From: CAVRQM01 sp963756975
Lineage (GTDB): Bacteria > Pseudomonadota > Alphaproteobacteria > Acetobacterales > Acetobacteraceae
DNA length: 64,000 nt
Reading direction: 5' to 3'
NCBI GenBank assembly: GCA_963756975.1
Contig: CAVWPS010000002.1
Location: forward strand, 186,001 to 250,000
A program made the position numbers and the translations under genes. Below are positions 1 to 8,656 of the stretch, piece after piece; within the stretch, counting starts at the first letter, position 1; each line of letters starts with the position of its first letter. A model generated the notes under the pieces. That model was given only the letters and a program-made list of their open reading frames with translations, searched no databases and was not told the origin of the DNA.

Positions 1-1722
1 GAGGACGTCGCTCACCGATCCGTCGCTGGCCACGCCCCGGATGTGATGGCTGTGCCACAGCGCGTAGTGCAGCAGGCTCCACGCCGGCTGCGGCTCGCGC
101 TCGGCGGCGGCGAACGCGGCGCGCACCTTTTCACGCGGCATGAGAGCCGCAACTCCGGGCTCGGCCGCGACCAGCTCGCCGATCCGCTCCGACTGTGCCG
201 CGATCCAGCGGCCGACCGGCGGTTTGAAACCGCGCTTTCGCGACCACGCCCCGGCCTCGGGGAACGTTTTCGCCAGCCAGCGTCGGAGCAGCAGCTTACC
301 GAAGCGGGCGCCGGTCTTTTGGGCGTCGGGTAGCGGATAGGCGAATTGGGCGACGACCGGATCGAGGAACGGGGTGCGTCCCTCGACGCCGTGGACCATC
401 AGCGTGCGGTCCAGTTTGAGCAGCAGATCGTTCGGCAGCCATTCGGCGACGTCGACCGCCTGCGACCGCTGCATCGGCGTGCGGCCGGCGATCGCCGCGT
501 CCCGCTCGGCCCGCGCGATGCCGTCGCGCCAGCCGCCGATGGCGGGGCCGAACACGCCGCCGCTGCGGGGCGGGCGGGCAAACCAGCGGAACGGAGCGCG
601 CTGCTTGCGGTGGCGGGCATAGCCGCCGAACAACTCGTCCGCCCCCTCCCCGCACAGCGCCACCTTCAGGCCGCCGGCGCGGGCGGCGCGGCCGAGCAGC
701 CAGTTCGGCAGGATCGCCGCGTCGGCCGTCGGGTCGTCGACGCAGGCCACGATGCGCGGTGCGAGTGCCCAAAATTCCGCCTCGCCCATCTGCACGCGGG
801 TGCAATCGGCCCCGGCGATGCGGGCCAGGCGCGCCGCCTCGGCGGTTTCGTCCACATCGCCCGCGCCGTCCCATCCGGCGGTCAGCGCGTGGACGCGGCC
901 CGCCCCGGCGCGGCGCATCAGGGCCAGCACGGCGGCGGAGTCGATGCCGCCCGAGAGGAACAGGCCGTACGGCACGTCCGAGCGGAGGTGGGCGGCGACG
1001 CTGTCGAGCAGCGCGGCGTCGAGGTTTTCCACCGTGTTCGCATGGCGCGGATTACCGGCGGGAAGCGACGGACGGACGCGGCGCTCGACGATGCGGCCGT
1101 GCTCGACGATCAGCGTCTCGCCGGGCAGCACGCGCTCGATGCCTGGGAAGATCGTCTCCCGCCCGGTGGTGAACTTCAGCTGCAACAGCTCCTTGGCTCG
1201 CGAAGCATCCACCGAGGCGGCCGCTAGACCGGCCGCGATCAGGGCGGCGGGCTCGGAGGCGAAGGCGAACAGGTCCGGGCGTGCGACGTAGTAGATCGGC
1301 TTGATGCCGAACGGGTCGCGCGCCAGCAGCAATCTGCCACGCGGCAAATCGTGGATGGCGATGGCGTACATGCCGCGCAGCCGGTCGGCGAACGCCGGGC
1401 CGTCGGTCGCATAGAGAAACGCCGGCGGCTCGCAGTCGGAGCCGGTCGCGAACGGCGTCCCGGTCATGGCGGCGCGGGTCGACAGGTCGTTGTAGATCTC
1501 GCCGTTGCCGATCAAGGCGACGCCGTGCGGCCCGAACAGCGGCTGGTTGCCGCCGGCCACGTCCACGATCGCGAGGCGCAAATGCAGCAGCCCCGTGTCG
1601 CCACGGATCAGCGTCGCGTGCCCGTCCGGCCCGCGATGCGCGATTGCGATCCGCATACGGTCGAGCAGCGCCGGATCGGGGGCGGTCCCGTTAGCGGTTT
1701 GAATACCGGCGATGCCGCACAT
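1..1722 (-). CDS. asnB: Asparagine synthetase (glutamine-hydrolysing), C-terminus beyond window
   Basis: Makes asparagine from aspartate, ATP and glutamine-derived ammonia in the cytoplasm. The frame opens MCGIAG, so Cys2 can be the class II glutaminase nucleophile; HRGPDG (29-34) and NGEIYN (73-78) are glutaminase-domain motifs. The synthetase half carries the ATP-pyrophosphatase loop SGGIDS (257-262), then CGEGADELFGGY and the late GRTPFLD block. 574 codons are visible without a break and the frame runs off base 1, so only a short tail is missing. It is divergent from a GT4 glycosyltransferase 228 bases away, which suggests an amidotransferase tied to surface polysaccharide rather than a purely biosynthetic AsnB; that link is inference. 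Confidence 0.93.
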   Translation of the reverse strand, partial: MCGIAGIQTANGTAPDPALLDRMRIAIAHRGPDGHATLIRGDTGLLHLRLAIVDVAGGNQPLFGPHGVALIGNGEIYNDLSTRAAMTGTPFATGSDCEPPAFLYATDGPAFADRLRGMYAIAIHDLPRGRLLLARDPFGIKPIYYVARPDLFAFASEPAALIAAGLAAASVDASRAKELLQLKFTTGRETIFPGIERVLPGETLIVEHGRIVERRVRPSLPAGNPRHANTVENLDAALLDSVAAHLRSDVPYGLFLSGGIDSAAVLALMRRAGAGRVHALTAGWDGAGDVDETAEAARLARIAGADCTRVQMGEAEFWALAPRIVACVDDPTADAAILPNWLLGRAARAGGLKVALCGEGADELFGGYARHRKQRAPFRWFARPPRSGGVFGPAIGGWRDGIARAERDAAIAGRTPMQRSQAVDVAEWLPNDLLLKLDRTLMVHGVEGRTPFLDPVVAQFAYPLPDAQKTGARFGKLLLRRWLAKTFPEAGAWSRKRGFKPPVGRWIAAQSERIGELVAAEPGVAALMPREKVRAAFAAAEREPQPAWSLLHYALWHSHHIRGVASDGSVSDVL

Positions 1723-1950
1723 GGGTTGCTGGTACACGCGGGCGGCGTTGGTGGTAAGGTGGGGCGCAAGCGGAGTGATGGTTGTGGACACGCAGGTGCG
1801 GCTGGATCTGGCGGAGTTGCTCGGCCGCCCCGTGCAGCTGGTTCCGGAGCCGGTGCGGAAATTCGCTTTCAGGCCAACATCGATAGCGACCGCCGTCGTT
1901 CCATTTAGAGATTGGGTTCGCCTCTCCCGGAGCGCCGTCTGAGCGGTCCG

Positions 1951-2961
1951 ATGCGCGTCGCCCACATCATCGCCGGGGCCGCGCATGGCGGGGCGGAGCT
2001 GTTCTACGAGCGGCTGGTGCGCGCGCAGCACGAGGCGGGCGACGAGGTTCGCGCGATCCTGCGGCCCGATCCGGCGCGGCTGGCGCGGCTGTCCGGCATC
2101 CCGGTCGACACGCTGCCGTTCGGGCCGCCGTACGACCTGCTGACCCCGTGGCGGCTGCGACGGCTGCTGCGCCGGTTCCAAAGACCCGATGTCGCGGTCG
2201 CGTGGATGAACCGGGCCAGTGCTGCCATGCCCCAAGGCGATTGGGTCTCGGCGGGGCGGCTCGGCGGTTACTATCCGCTGCGCCACTACAAGCGGTGCGA
2301 CCACCTGATCGGCAACACGCGCGGCATCGTCGACTGGCTGCGGACCCAGGGCTGGCCGGCGTCGCGGACCCACTATCTGCCGAACTTCGTGGATGATTTT
2401 GGTGGCGCCATCGCGGCCCCCGACCTCGCAAGCCTGCCGCGCCCATTGCTGCTCGGGCTGGGGCGGCTGCACACCGACAAGGGGTTCGACACGCTGATCC
2501 GCGCCCTGCCCGCCCTGCCCGGCACGCTCGCGATCGCCGGAACCGGGCCGGAGCACGCGAGGCTCGCCGAACTCGCGCGGTCGAACGGCGTCGCGGACCG
2601 GGTGCGCTTCCTGGGCTGGCGCACCGATCCGGGGGCGTTGCTGGCCGCGTGCGACGTGTTCGTGTGCAGCAGCCGGGTCGAGCCGCTCGGCAACATGGTC
2701 TTGGAAGCGTGGTCCGCGAGACGCCCGGTCGTGGCGGCCGACGCGGACGGCCCGCGCGAGCTGATTGCCAATGACGGCGACGGGCTTTTGGTCGCACGCG
2801 AAAACCCCGCGGCGCTGGCCGATGCCGTTCTCAAAGCGCTGGACCCGTCCCGTGGAGCCGACCTCGCAGCGGCCGGACGTGCGCGCTACGAGGCGGCGTT
2901 CGCGCGCCCCGCCGTGCTGGCCCAGTGGCGGGACGCGCTGGCCGGGTTGCGAAAAGCCTAG
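1951..2961 (+). CDS. GT4-family glycosyltransferase
   Basis: A 336-residue GT-B fold enzyme that should transfer a sugar from a nucleotide-sugar donor to a surface glycan or lipid acceptor. I start at MRVAHIIAG, where the Rossmann-like N-terminus begins; an in-frame ATG 39 bases earlier would add residues unlike the family. GRLHTDKGFDTLIRA is the hinge/donor-binding loop and EPLGNMVLE is the EX7E motif of GT4 enzymes. The stop sits one base from the stop of the convergent next gene. The acceptor cannot be read from sequence; the divergent asparagine synthetase suggests a polysaccharide locus continuing to the left. Confidence 0.88.
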   Translation: MRVAHIIAGAAHGGAELFYERLVRAQHEAGDEVRAILRPDPARLARLSGIPVDTLPFGPPYDLLTPWRLRRLLRRFQRPDVAVAWMNRASAAMPQGDWVSAGRLGGYYPLRHYKRCDHLIGNTRGIVDWLRTQGWPASRTHYLPNFVDDFGGAIAAPDLASLPRPLLLGLGRLHTDKGFDTLIRALPALPGTLAIAGTGPEHARLAELARSNGVADRVRFLGWRTDPGALLAACDVFVCSSRVEPLGNMVLEAWSARRPVVAADADGPRELIANDGDGLLVARENPAALADAVLKALDPSRGADLAAAGRARYEAAFARPAVLAQWRDALAGLRKA

Positions 2962-2962
2962 G

Positions 2963-3547
2963 CTAGAACGCCGGCATCCGGGATTCGGGGTCCGCCAGGG
3001 CCCGGTCGATGAACCGGATGGCGCCGTTGCGGTCGCCCTGCGCCAGTGCCCCGCGCGCCTCGCTCAGCAGCAGCAGGAACGGCGAGCGGGCCGGCTTGTT
3101 GGCCAGCGACGGCCGGGTCGAGCGGGTGAGCGTGCGGCTCTCGGCGCGCTCCAATCCCTCCTGAGCCTCGCCGGTGCGGCCGGCCTGCAGGGCGGCGCGG
3201 GCGGCGCGGAGGAAGGCGGCCGGCGGCGCGTCCTCGCCGATCTGCGGGATCGGCAGGGTCGGCGCGATCGTGCTGCGGCTGTCGTCGGGCGTGATGTTGC
3301 TGGCGTTCGGCGACAGCGGCAGCGACTGCCCGGTGCCGATCTGGTTCCCCGGCCGCACGAACGGCAGCGGCTGCGGCGGAACGACCGTGCGGGGCAGTGG
3401 GACCGGGGCAGCATACTGGGGCTGCGGCACCGGCTGCATCTGGGGCTGCGGGCTGGCCGGCTCGGGCAGCGGCGGCAGCTGCGCCATGGCGGGGGTCGCG
3501 GCCAGGGCGGCGAGCACGAGGGTGAGCGGGGCGATGGCAAGGCGCAT
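2963..3547 (-). CDS. Secreted Pro/Gln-rich protein of unknown function
   Basis: 194 residues. I chose the ATG at 3547 because it begins a classic signal peptide (MRLAIAPLTLVLAALAAT, cleavage near AMA-Q). A longer in-frame start would put 30 charged residues in front. The mature N-terminal third is a low-complexity stretch of Pro, Gln and Pro-Leu-Pro repeats; the C-terminal half looks helical, with ARAALQAGRTGEAQEGLERAE and a related second segment (ARGALAQGDRNGAIRFIDRA), resembling two short helical repeats. Periplasmic location is expected. I recognise no family. It lies just downstream of yraN on the same strand. Confidence 0.7.
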   Translation of the reverse strand: MRLAIAPLTLVLAALAATPAMAQLPPLPEPASPQPQMQPVPQPQYAAPVPLPRTVVPPQPLPFVRPGNQIGTGQSLPLSPNASNITPDDSRSTIAPTLPIPQIGEDAPPAAFLRAARAALQAGRTGEAQEGLERAESRTLTRSTRPSLANKPARSPFLLLLSEARGALAQGDRNGAIRFIDRALADPESRMPAF

Positions 3548-3575
3548 GAAAACCTCCGGCGAGTGATGGGACAGT

Positions 3576-3965
3576 CTAGACCGTCTCCGCTTCGATCCGG
3601 AACGCGTCCACAATGCGGCGGACCCGGCCGGCGGCATCGACCAGCACGACGTCGAACCGCGTGTCGTGGCGCGCCCAGCCGGGGTGCTCGGCCAGCAGCC
3701 ACGCGGCGGCGGCGATCAGGCGGCGGCGTTGCGGTGCCGACAGGGCGTAGGCCGCTTCGGACAGGTTCGGGCGCGCCTTGACCTCGACGAACGCCAGCAG
3801 GTCCGGCTTGGCGACGACGATGTCGACCTCGCCGGACGGCGTCCGCAATCGCTGACCCAGAACTTCAAACCCGTCCGCGATCAGCGCCGCGACCGCCGCC
3901 GCTTCCGCGCCCACGCCGCGCGCCTGTGCGGCGAGGCCGCGGGCGGCACGCCGGTCTTCGGTCAG
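3576..3965 (-). CDS. yraN: YraN/UPF0102 family nuclease-like protein, probable CTG start
   Basis: 129 residues with the UPF0102 pattern: an N-terminal helix ending GVGAEAAAVAAL, then GQRLRTPSGEVDIVV and FVEVKAR, the restriction-endonuclease-like E/D...EVK signature. The biochemical role is not settled. No ATG, GTG or TTG gives a full-length N-terminus; the frame's best start is the CTG at 3965, which overlaps the TGA of the upstream permease as CTGA. A GTG further in would cut off the first conserved helix. The upstream gene on the same strand is an AI-2E permease, so translational coupling is likely. Confidence 0.85.
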   Translation of the reverse strand: MTEDRRAARGLAAQARGVGAEAAAVAALIADGFEVLGQRLRTPSGEVDIVVAKPDLLAFVEVKARPNLSEAAYALSAPQRRRLIAAAAWLLAEHPGWARHDTRFDVVLVDAAGRVRRIVDAFRIEAETV

Positions 3966-5038
3966 ATGACGACGACCTCGACCGGGCGCGACCATTCGGC
4001 GAGCAGGGTGAAGCCGACGCTGAGCAGCACGGGTCCGACGAAGATGCCGAGCAGTCCGAACGCGATCGCGCCCCCGAGCACGCCCAGGATGGTCAGCAAA
4101 TAGGGCAGCTTCGCGCCCCGCGAGATGAAGAACGGGCGGATCACGTAGTCGGAGCCGCTGACGAACAGCAGGCCGTAGCCGATCAGCAGGATGCCCCAGA
4201 GCGTGTGCCCGGTCGCCATCAGCCACAGCGCCGCCGGGATCCAGACCACCGGTGCGCCGATCGGCAGCACCGACAGCGCGCCGGCGAGCGTGCCGAGCAG
4301 CAGGGCGCGGGGCACGCCGGTGATCCACAGGCCGAACGCGCACAGCACGCCCTGCACGATCGCGGTGCCCAGGATGCCGTAGACGACGCCGCGCATCGTC
4401 GCACCCGTGATCGCGATCAGCCGCCCCGCCCGGTCGCCCGCGACGCGCTGCATGAGTGTCGTCAGGATCACCGCCAGCCGGTCGCCGGAACGGTAGAAGA
4501 AGAACGCGATGAATAGTGCCAACAGGAATTCGAGCACGCCGTTGCCGAGGCCGAGTGCGACCGACAGGCCGAGCTCGGCCGCCTGTCCGTAGTACGGGCG
4601 GAAGAACTCGCCCATTTGCCTGAGGTCGACCGCCCAGCTGTTCCAGAGGTCGCCGATGCCGGCGCCGAGGATCGGCACGTCCCACAGCCAGGTGGGCGCG
4701 GTCGGCAGGCCGGCCTGGAGCGCGTTCTGGGTGACGGCACCGAGCTTTCCGACCTCGTGCGCGGCGGCCGGGGCGAGCAACGCCAGCGGCAGCACGACGA
4801 GGACCGCGACCAGCAGCACCATCACCGCCGCCGCGCCCGTGTGGCCGAGCTTCGCGTGCCGGCGCAGCCACTCGTAGATCGGCCATGTCGTGTAGGTCAG
4901 GATCGCCGCCCACAGGATCGCCGAGACGAACGGCCGCAGGACGTAGAAGATGCCGATCGTGACGGCACCGATCAGCAGGCCCATCACCAGCCGTTCGGCG
5001 GTCAGGCGAGGAGTCCCATCGAGAGGCATGGCCCGCAT
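3962..5038 (-). CDS. AI-2E family transporter (PerM-like permease)
   Basis: About 358 residues of hydrophobic membrane protein with the family layout: two N-terminal helices (LLIGAVTIGIFYVLRPF, then VSAILWAAILTYTTWPIY), a soluble middle region, and a C-terminal block of helices containing GAPVVWIPAALWLMATGH and LPYLLTILGVLGGAIAFG. Family members export small molecules or ions; AI-2 export holds only for some. ATGs at 5038 and 5029 are both possible; the much earlier in-frame start at 5167 would read through the AT-rich divergent promoter region. Its TGA overlaps the CTG of yraN. Confidence 0.85.
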   Translation of the reverse strand: MRAMPLDGTPRLTAERLVMGLLIGAVTIGIFYVLRPFVSAILWAAILTYTTWPIYEWLRRHAKLGHTGAAAVMVLLVAVLVVLPLALLAPAAAHEVGKLGAVTQNALQAGLPTAPTWLWDVPILGAGIGDLWNSWAVDLRQMGEFFRPYYGQAAELGLSVALGLGNGVLEFLLALFIAFFFYRSGDRLAVILTTLMQRVAGDRAGRLIAITGATMRGVVYGILGTAIVQGVLCAFGLWITGVPRALLLGTLAGALSVLPIGAPVVWIPAALWLMATGHTLWGILLIGYGLLFVSGSDYVIRPFFISRGAKLPYLLTILGVLGGAIAFGLLGIFVGPVLLSVGFTLLAEWSRPVEVVVI

Positions 5039-5187
5039 ATCGGCCAACCCCGGGTGCCATGCAACGGCCAATGCCGAAAACGACCGGGGCCGCGTGAACC
5101 GCGCAAATTGTATGTTGTCTAAAAAAGATGGAAATCTTCGTCCGGTTGGCTCAGCTTCGCCGCTCACGGAAGCGTTAGGATAACGCG
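5039..5187. promoter_or_regulatory. Divergent intergenic region, AT-rich core
   Basis: 149 bases between two divergent genes. Around 5105-5140 the base composition drops to A/T-rich in an otherwise GC-rich window, as expected for promoters facing both ways. I could not assign a convincing -35/-10 pair. The XRE-type regulator starting at 5188 may bind here, but no clear palindromic operator is visible. Confidence 0.4.
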
Positions 5188-6063
5188 TTGCGCTTCACCG
5201 ACATCGGTCAGCAATTGCGTGCCTACCGGCTCGAATCCGGCCTGCGGGCCGAGGAGATCGCCGGGCGGCTCGGTGTGTCCCGCGCGGCGCTGTACCGGTA
5301 TGAGAAGGGCGAGGTGATCAAGCTGGACACGATCCAGCGCCTCGCCGAACTGCTGAAGATCTCGCCGCTGTCGCTGCTCGGCATCGGGGTCGAATACTAC
5401 AACCGCACGATCGCGTTCATGGAGCGGCAGCGCCAGATCGAGGAGACGGCGGACCAACTCCAGCTGCTCGAATCGACGCTCTGCTACCTCATGACGAGCG
5501 AGGATTTCGATGCGACGCTGGCCGCCGCCATGATCGAGGCGGCGGACGCGGCCGGGGGCGACGGCCACCGGAACGCGGCCGAACAGGTGCTCGCCACGCT
5601 GGCGGCGCGAAAGCGCCAGCACGCGATCCGGCGGCCGAACGTCATCTGCATCTTCTCCCGTGACCGGCTGCGCTGGCTGCTGGACGCCGGGATCGCCGCG
5701 TCGCTGCCGCTGTCGCCCGGCACGCGCGCCCGCTGCCGCGAGGCGGCCAGGGCCGAGATCACGGCGCTCGAACAGCTGTTGCGGGCCGAGCCGATGGGAC
5801 TGCAGCTGGGGCTGCTGACCAGCGCCGAGCCGGTCGGCACGTTCGGGCTATACCGGGCACGCGACCGTGCCACGCTGACGATCAACCCGTTCGCGGCCGA
5901 CAGCCCGCCCGGCGCCGCCGGCGGCGTGGCCATGATCACCGCCGCCGAGGAGGCCATCGCGGCGCACCAGCGCGTCGCCGAGGCGCAGTGGCGGTGCGCG
6001 GTCAAGGGCCCGGCGGCGGCCGACCTGCTGGCCGCGCTCCTGGCCGAAATCGCCCGGCCTTAG
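5188..6063 (+). CDS. XRE-family transcriptional regulator
   Basis: 291 residues. Residues 6-60 form a Cro/C1 helix-turn-helix (LRAYRLESGLRAEEIAGRLG, VSRAALYRYEKGEVIKLDT). The remaining 230 residues are mostly helical with a likely sensing domain I do not recognise. The start is a TTG with AGGA seven bases upstream. The gene is divergent from the AI-2E permease, so it may be autoregulated or control that permease. DNA-binding function is well supported; ligand and targets are unknown. Confidence 0.85.
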   Translation: MRFTDIGQQLRAYRLESGLRAEEIAGRLGVSRAALYRYEKGEVIKLDTIQRLAELLKISPLSLLGIGVEYYNRTIAFMERQRQIEETADQLQLLESTLCYLMTSEDFDATLAAAMIEAADAAGGDGHRNAAEQVLATLAARKRQHAIRRPNVICIFSRDRLRWLLDAGIAASLPLSPGTRARCREAARAEITALEQLLRAEPMGLQLGLLTSAEPVGTFGLYRARDRATLTINPFAADSPPGAAGGVAMITAAEEAIAAHQRVAEAQWRCAVKGPAAADLLAALLAEIARP

Positions 6064-6157
6064 ATCACGCGCGTCGGTCACCGCGCCTGGATCAGCGACT
6101 CGCGCCGCCGCCGGATCGTGCATAGCCTGCGGGCGGACATCGGAGATCCGTTCCACA

Positions 6158-7006
6158 ATGCAGACGAATTTCGGGCCGCTGGTCTCCGTGACCTGGCTCG
6201 CCGAGGCTTTGAACGACGCCGACCTTCGCGTGATCGACGCGACGCTGTTCCTGCCGAACGAGGGCCGCGACGCGGCGCAGGGGTTTCGGGCCGCCCACAT
6301 CGCGGGCGCGCAACGCTTCGACATCGACGCGTTCTCCGACCCCGACAGCAAGCTCCCGCACATGGCGCCGACGGCCGAGCGGTTCGGGCGGCTCGCGGGC
6401 GAACTGGGGCTCGGGTCCGGCACGCGGATCGTCTGCTACGACCAGCGCGGCTTGTTCTCGGCGGCACGCGCGTGGTGGCTGCTGCGCTACTTTGGGCATG
6501 AGCAATCGGCCGTGCTCGACGGCGGGCTGCCGGCGTGGCTCGCAGCGGGTCGCCCGGTCAGCGGCGGCGACGCGGAGCCGCCGTTGCCGGTGCGGTTCGA
6601 CGCGGCGGCCCGGCCCGGTATTGCCCGCACGATCAGCGACATGCGCGACAATCTTGCGACCATGTCGGAGCACGTCGTCGATGCGCGGAGCCGCAAGCGG
6701 TTCACCGCCGAGGTGCCGGAGCCCCGTCCGAACATGCGCGGCGGCCATATTCCGGGATCGGCCAGCCTGCCCTACGACGAGTTGCTGGACGCGGACGGCA
6801 AGATGCTGCCGCCGGACGCCTTGCGCGCCCGCCTCGCCGCCGCCGGCATCGACGGGACGCGGCCGGTGGTGACGACCTGCGGGTCCGGTGTGACCGCCTG
6901 CGTCATCACCCTGGCGATGGCGGTCGCGGGCTTTCCGGAGGGGGCCGTGTATGATGGTGCCTGGTCCGAATGGGGCGGCCGCCCCGATACGCCCGTGGAG
7001 GTCTGA
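6158..7006 (+). CDS. sseA: 3-mercaptopyruvate sulfurtransferase (two rhodanese domains)
   Basis: 282 residues, two rhodanese modules. The catalytic cysteine is Cys241 in TTCGSGVTA; the CGSGVT loop is typical of 3-mercaptopyruvate rather than thiosulfate sulfurtransferases. It moves sulfur from mercaptopyruvate to acceptors such as thioredoxin or cyanide. The N-terminal half carries VIDATLFLP and HIAGAQRFDID, the inactive-domain signature. GGAG lies about 12 bases ahead of the ATG. The PLP C-S lyase that starts four bases after its stop makes a small sulfur-metabolism operon. Confidence 0.92.
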   Translation: MQTNFGPLVSVTWLAEALNDADLRVIDATLFLPNEGRDAAQGFRAAHIAGAQRFDIDAFSDPDSKLPHMAPTAERFGRLAGELGLGSGTRIVCYDQRGLFSAARAWWLLRYFGHEQSAVLDGGLPAWLAAGRPVSGGDAEPPLPVRFDAAARPGIARTISDMRDNLATMSEHVVDARSRKRFTAEVPEPRPNMRGGHIPGSASLPYDELLDADGKMLPPDALRARLAAAGIDGTRPVVTTCGSGVTACVITLAMAVAGFPEGAVYDGAWSEWGGRPDTPVEV

Positions 7007-7010
7007 CCCG

Positions 7011-8219
7011 TTGCCCGACCATTCTATCGACAAGCGTGAGCAGGCGTTCGAGACGCGGATGTCGCACGCCGGACGCGCCGGCAAGCACGCGCTGGGGTTC
7101 GTCAATCCGCCGGTGCATCGCGGCTCGACCGTGCTGTATCCGACCGTAGCCGACCGCCGCGCCGCCGGCGCGCGCGCGATGGACCAGGCCTGGGTCTACG
7201 GCACGATGGGCTCGCCGACGCACCATGCGCTCGAGGACGTGGTGGCGGAGATCGAGGGCGGCACGCGCTGCCAGATCGTCAGCTCCGGCCTCGCCGCCGT
7301 GACGACGCCGCTGCTCGCGTTCCTGTCGGCCGGCGACCACTGCCTGATGCCGGACAGCGTGTACGGCCCGACCCGCACGTTCTGCGACGGGATGCTGACG
7401 CGGATGGGTGTGACGACGACGTATTACGACCCGTCCGCGACGGCCGCCGAGCTGGACGCGCTGATGCGGCCGCAGACGCGGGTGCTGTATCTGGAAAGCC
7501 CCGGCAGCCACACGTTCGAGGTGCAGGACGTGCCGGCGCTGGCCGCCGTCGCCCGTGCGCACGGGGCGAAGGTGCTGATGGACAACACCTGGGGCATCCA
7601 CTTCTTCCAGCCGTTCCGTCACGGCGTCGACGTGTCGATCCAGGCGCTGACGAAATACGTGGCCGGGCACAGCGACGTTCTGCTCGGTGCGGTCATCGTC
7701 ACGGACGACGACGATTGGCGGAAGCTGCGCAAGGCCGCGCTGGAGCTTGGGCAGTTCGCGAGCCCGGACGATTGCTGGCTGGCGCTGCGGGGTGCGCGCA
7801 CGATGCCGCTGCGGCTCAAGCGGCAGATGGAGTCCGCACTGGAAGTGGCGCGCTGGCTGGACGGCCGGCCGGAGGTGTTCCGGGTGCTGCATCCGGCACT
7901 GCCCTCGTGCCCGGGCCACGATCTCTGGGTTCGCGATTTCACCGGCGCGTGCTCGCTGTTCGGCGTCGTGTTCGATCCCCGGTTCGGCCAGGAGGCGGTG
8001 CACGCCATGGCGGACGCGGTGGAACTGTTCGGAATCGGGGCGAGCTGGGGCGGCTACGAAAGCCTGATCCTGCCGACGACGGGCTTCATCGGGCGCACCG
8101 CCGGGACGGGTGCGTTCGGCGGCGAGGCGGTGCGGATCCACATCGGGCTGGAAGCGCCGGACGATCTGATCGCCGACCTGGAGCAGGGTCTGGCCGTGAT
8201 GCGCGCCCATGCTGGATGA
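7011..8219 (+). CDS. metC: Cystathionine beta-lyase-type PLP enzyme
   Basis: 402 residues of the Cys/Met-metabolism PLP family. The N-terminal RGSTVLYPT, the cofactor-lysine block SIQALTKYVAGHSD (Lys215 forms the Schiff base) and the C-terminal SLILPTTGFIGRTAGTG fit cystathionine beta-lyase, which splits cystathionine to homocysteine, pyruvate and ammonia. I start at the TTG at 7011 because GGAGG lies about nine bases upstream inside the sseA tail. An ATG 48 bases later is an alternative. It follows sseA and overlaps hisI by 11 bases, so the three are probably cotranscribed. Confidence 0.88.
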   Translation: MPDHSIDKREQAFETRMSHAGRAGKHALGFVNPPVHRGSTVLYPTVADRRAAGARAMDQAWVYGTMGSPTHHALEDVVAEIEGGTRCQIVSSGLAAVTTPLLAFLSAGDHCLMPDSVYGPTRTFCDGMLTRMGVTTTYYDPSATAAELDALMRPQTRVLYLESPGSHTFEVQDVPALAAVARAHGAKVLMDNTWGIHFFQPFRHGVDVSIQALTKYVAGHSDVLLGAVIVTDDDDWRKLRKAALELGQFASPDDCWLALRGARTMPLRLKRQMESALEVARWLDGRPEVFRVLHPALPSCPGHDLWVRDFTGACSLFGVVFDPRFGQEAVHAMADAVELFGIGASWGGYESLILPTTGFIGRTAGTGAFGGEAVRIHIGLEAPDDLIADLEQGLAVMRAHAG

Positions 8220-8550
8220 CATTCTGTGGAACGAGGCGGGACTGGTTCCGGCCGTCGCCCAGCAGCACGACACCGGCGAGGTTCTGATGCTGGCGTGGAT
8301 GAACCGGGCGGCGGTCGAAGCGACGTTGGCGACCGGGCGGGTCACGTATTTCAGCCGGTCGCGCAACGCGCTTTGGCGGAAGGGCGAGACGTCCGGGCAT
8401 ACGCAGCGGCTGGTCGAGATGCGGATCGACTGCGACGGGGATGCGCTGCTGGTGCTGGTCGATCAGACGGGGGCGGCTTGCCATACCGGGGCTCGGGACT
8501 GCTTTTTTCGGGCGGCTCGGGATGGGCGGTGGGTGGAGATGGCTGGCTAA
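8209..8550 (+). CDS. hisI: Phosphoribosyl-AMP cyclohydrolase
   Basis: 113 residues, the usual length of single-domain HisI. It opens the adenine ring of phosphoribosyl-AMP in step three of histidine synthesis. Visible motifs are LAWMNRAAVEATLATGRVTY, SRSRNALWRKGETSG, the Mg-binding DCDGDAL and the zinc ligands in CHTGARDCFF. It starts 11 bases inside the upstream C-S lyase gene. A large palindrome follows the stop directly and separates it from the convergent rlmB. Confidence 0.96.
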   Translation: MLDDILWNEAGLVPAVAQQHDTGEVLMLAWMNRAAVEATLATGRVTYFSRSRNALWRKGETSGHTQRLVEMRIDCDGDALLVLVDQTGAACHTGARDCFFRAARDGRWVEMAG

Positions 8551-8552
8551 AG

Positions 8553-8650
8553 CCCTCTCCCTTGGGAGAGGGTTGGGTGAGGGGCGCTTCGCAGGCCAGT
8601 CCTTCGTCCCGAGCGCCCCTCACCCCGGCCCTCTCCCGAGGGAGAGGGAG
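8553..8650. repeat. Compound palindromic repeat, copy 1, between convergent genes
   Basis: Two imperfect arms (8553-8584 and 8617-8649) around a spacer of about 32 bases. Each arm is itself a hairpin of the type ccctctccc/gggagaggg next to a ctcaccccggc block. The same unit recurs at 48628-48706. It sits exactly between the stops of hisI and rlmB, so it may end transcription from both sides, though it has no U-run. Confidence 0.8.
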
Positions 8651-8656
8651 AAAAAG

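Noticed and set aside
1712..1942. 76-residue frame in the gap upstream of the GT4 gene
   Set aside because: No Shine-Dalgarno, no recognisable motif, overlaps the start of asnB and the promoter region.
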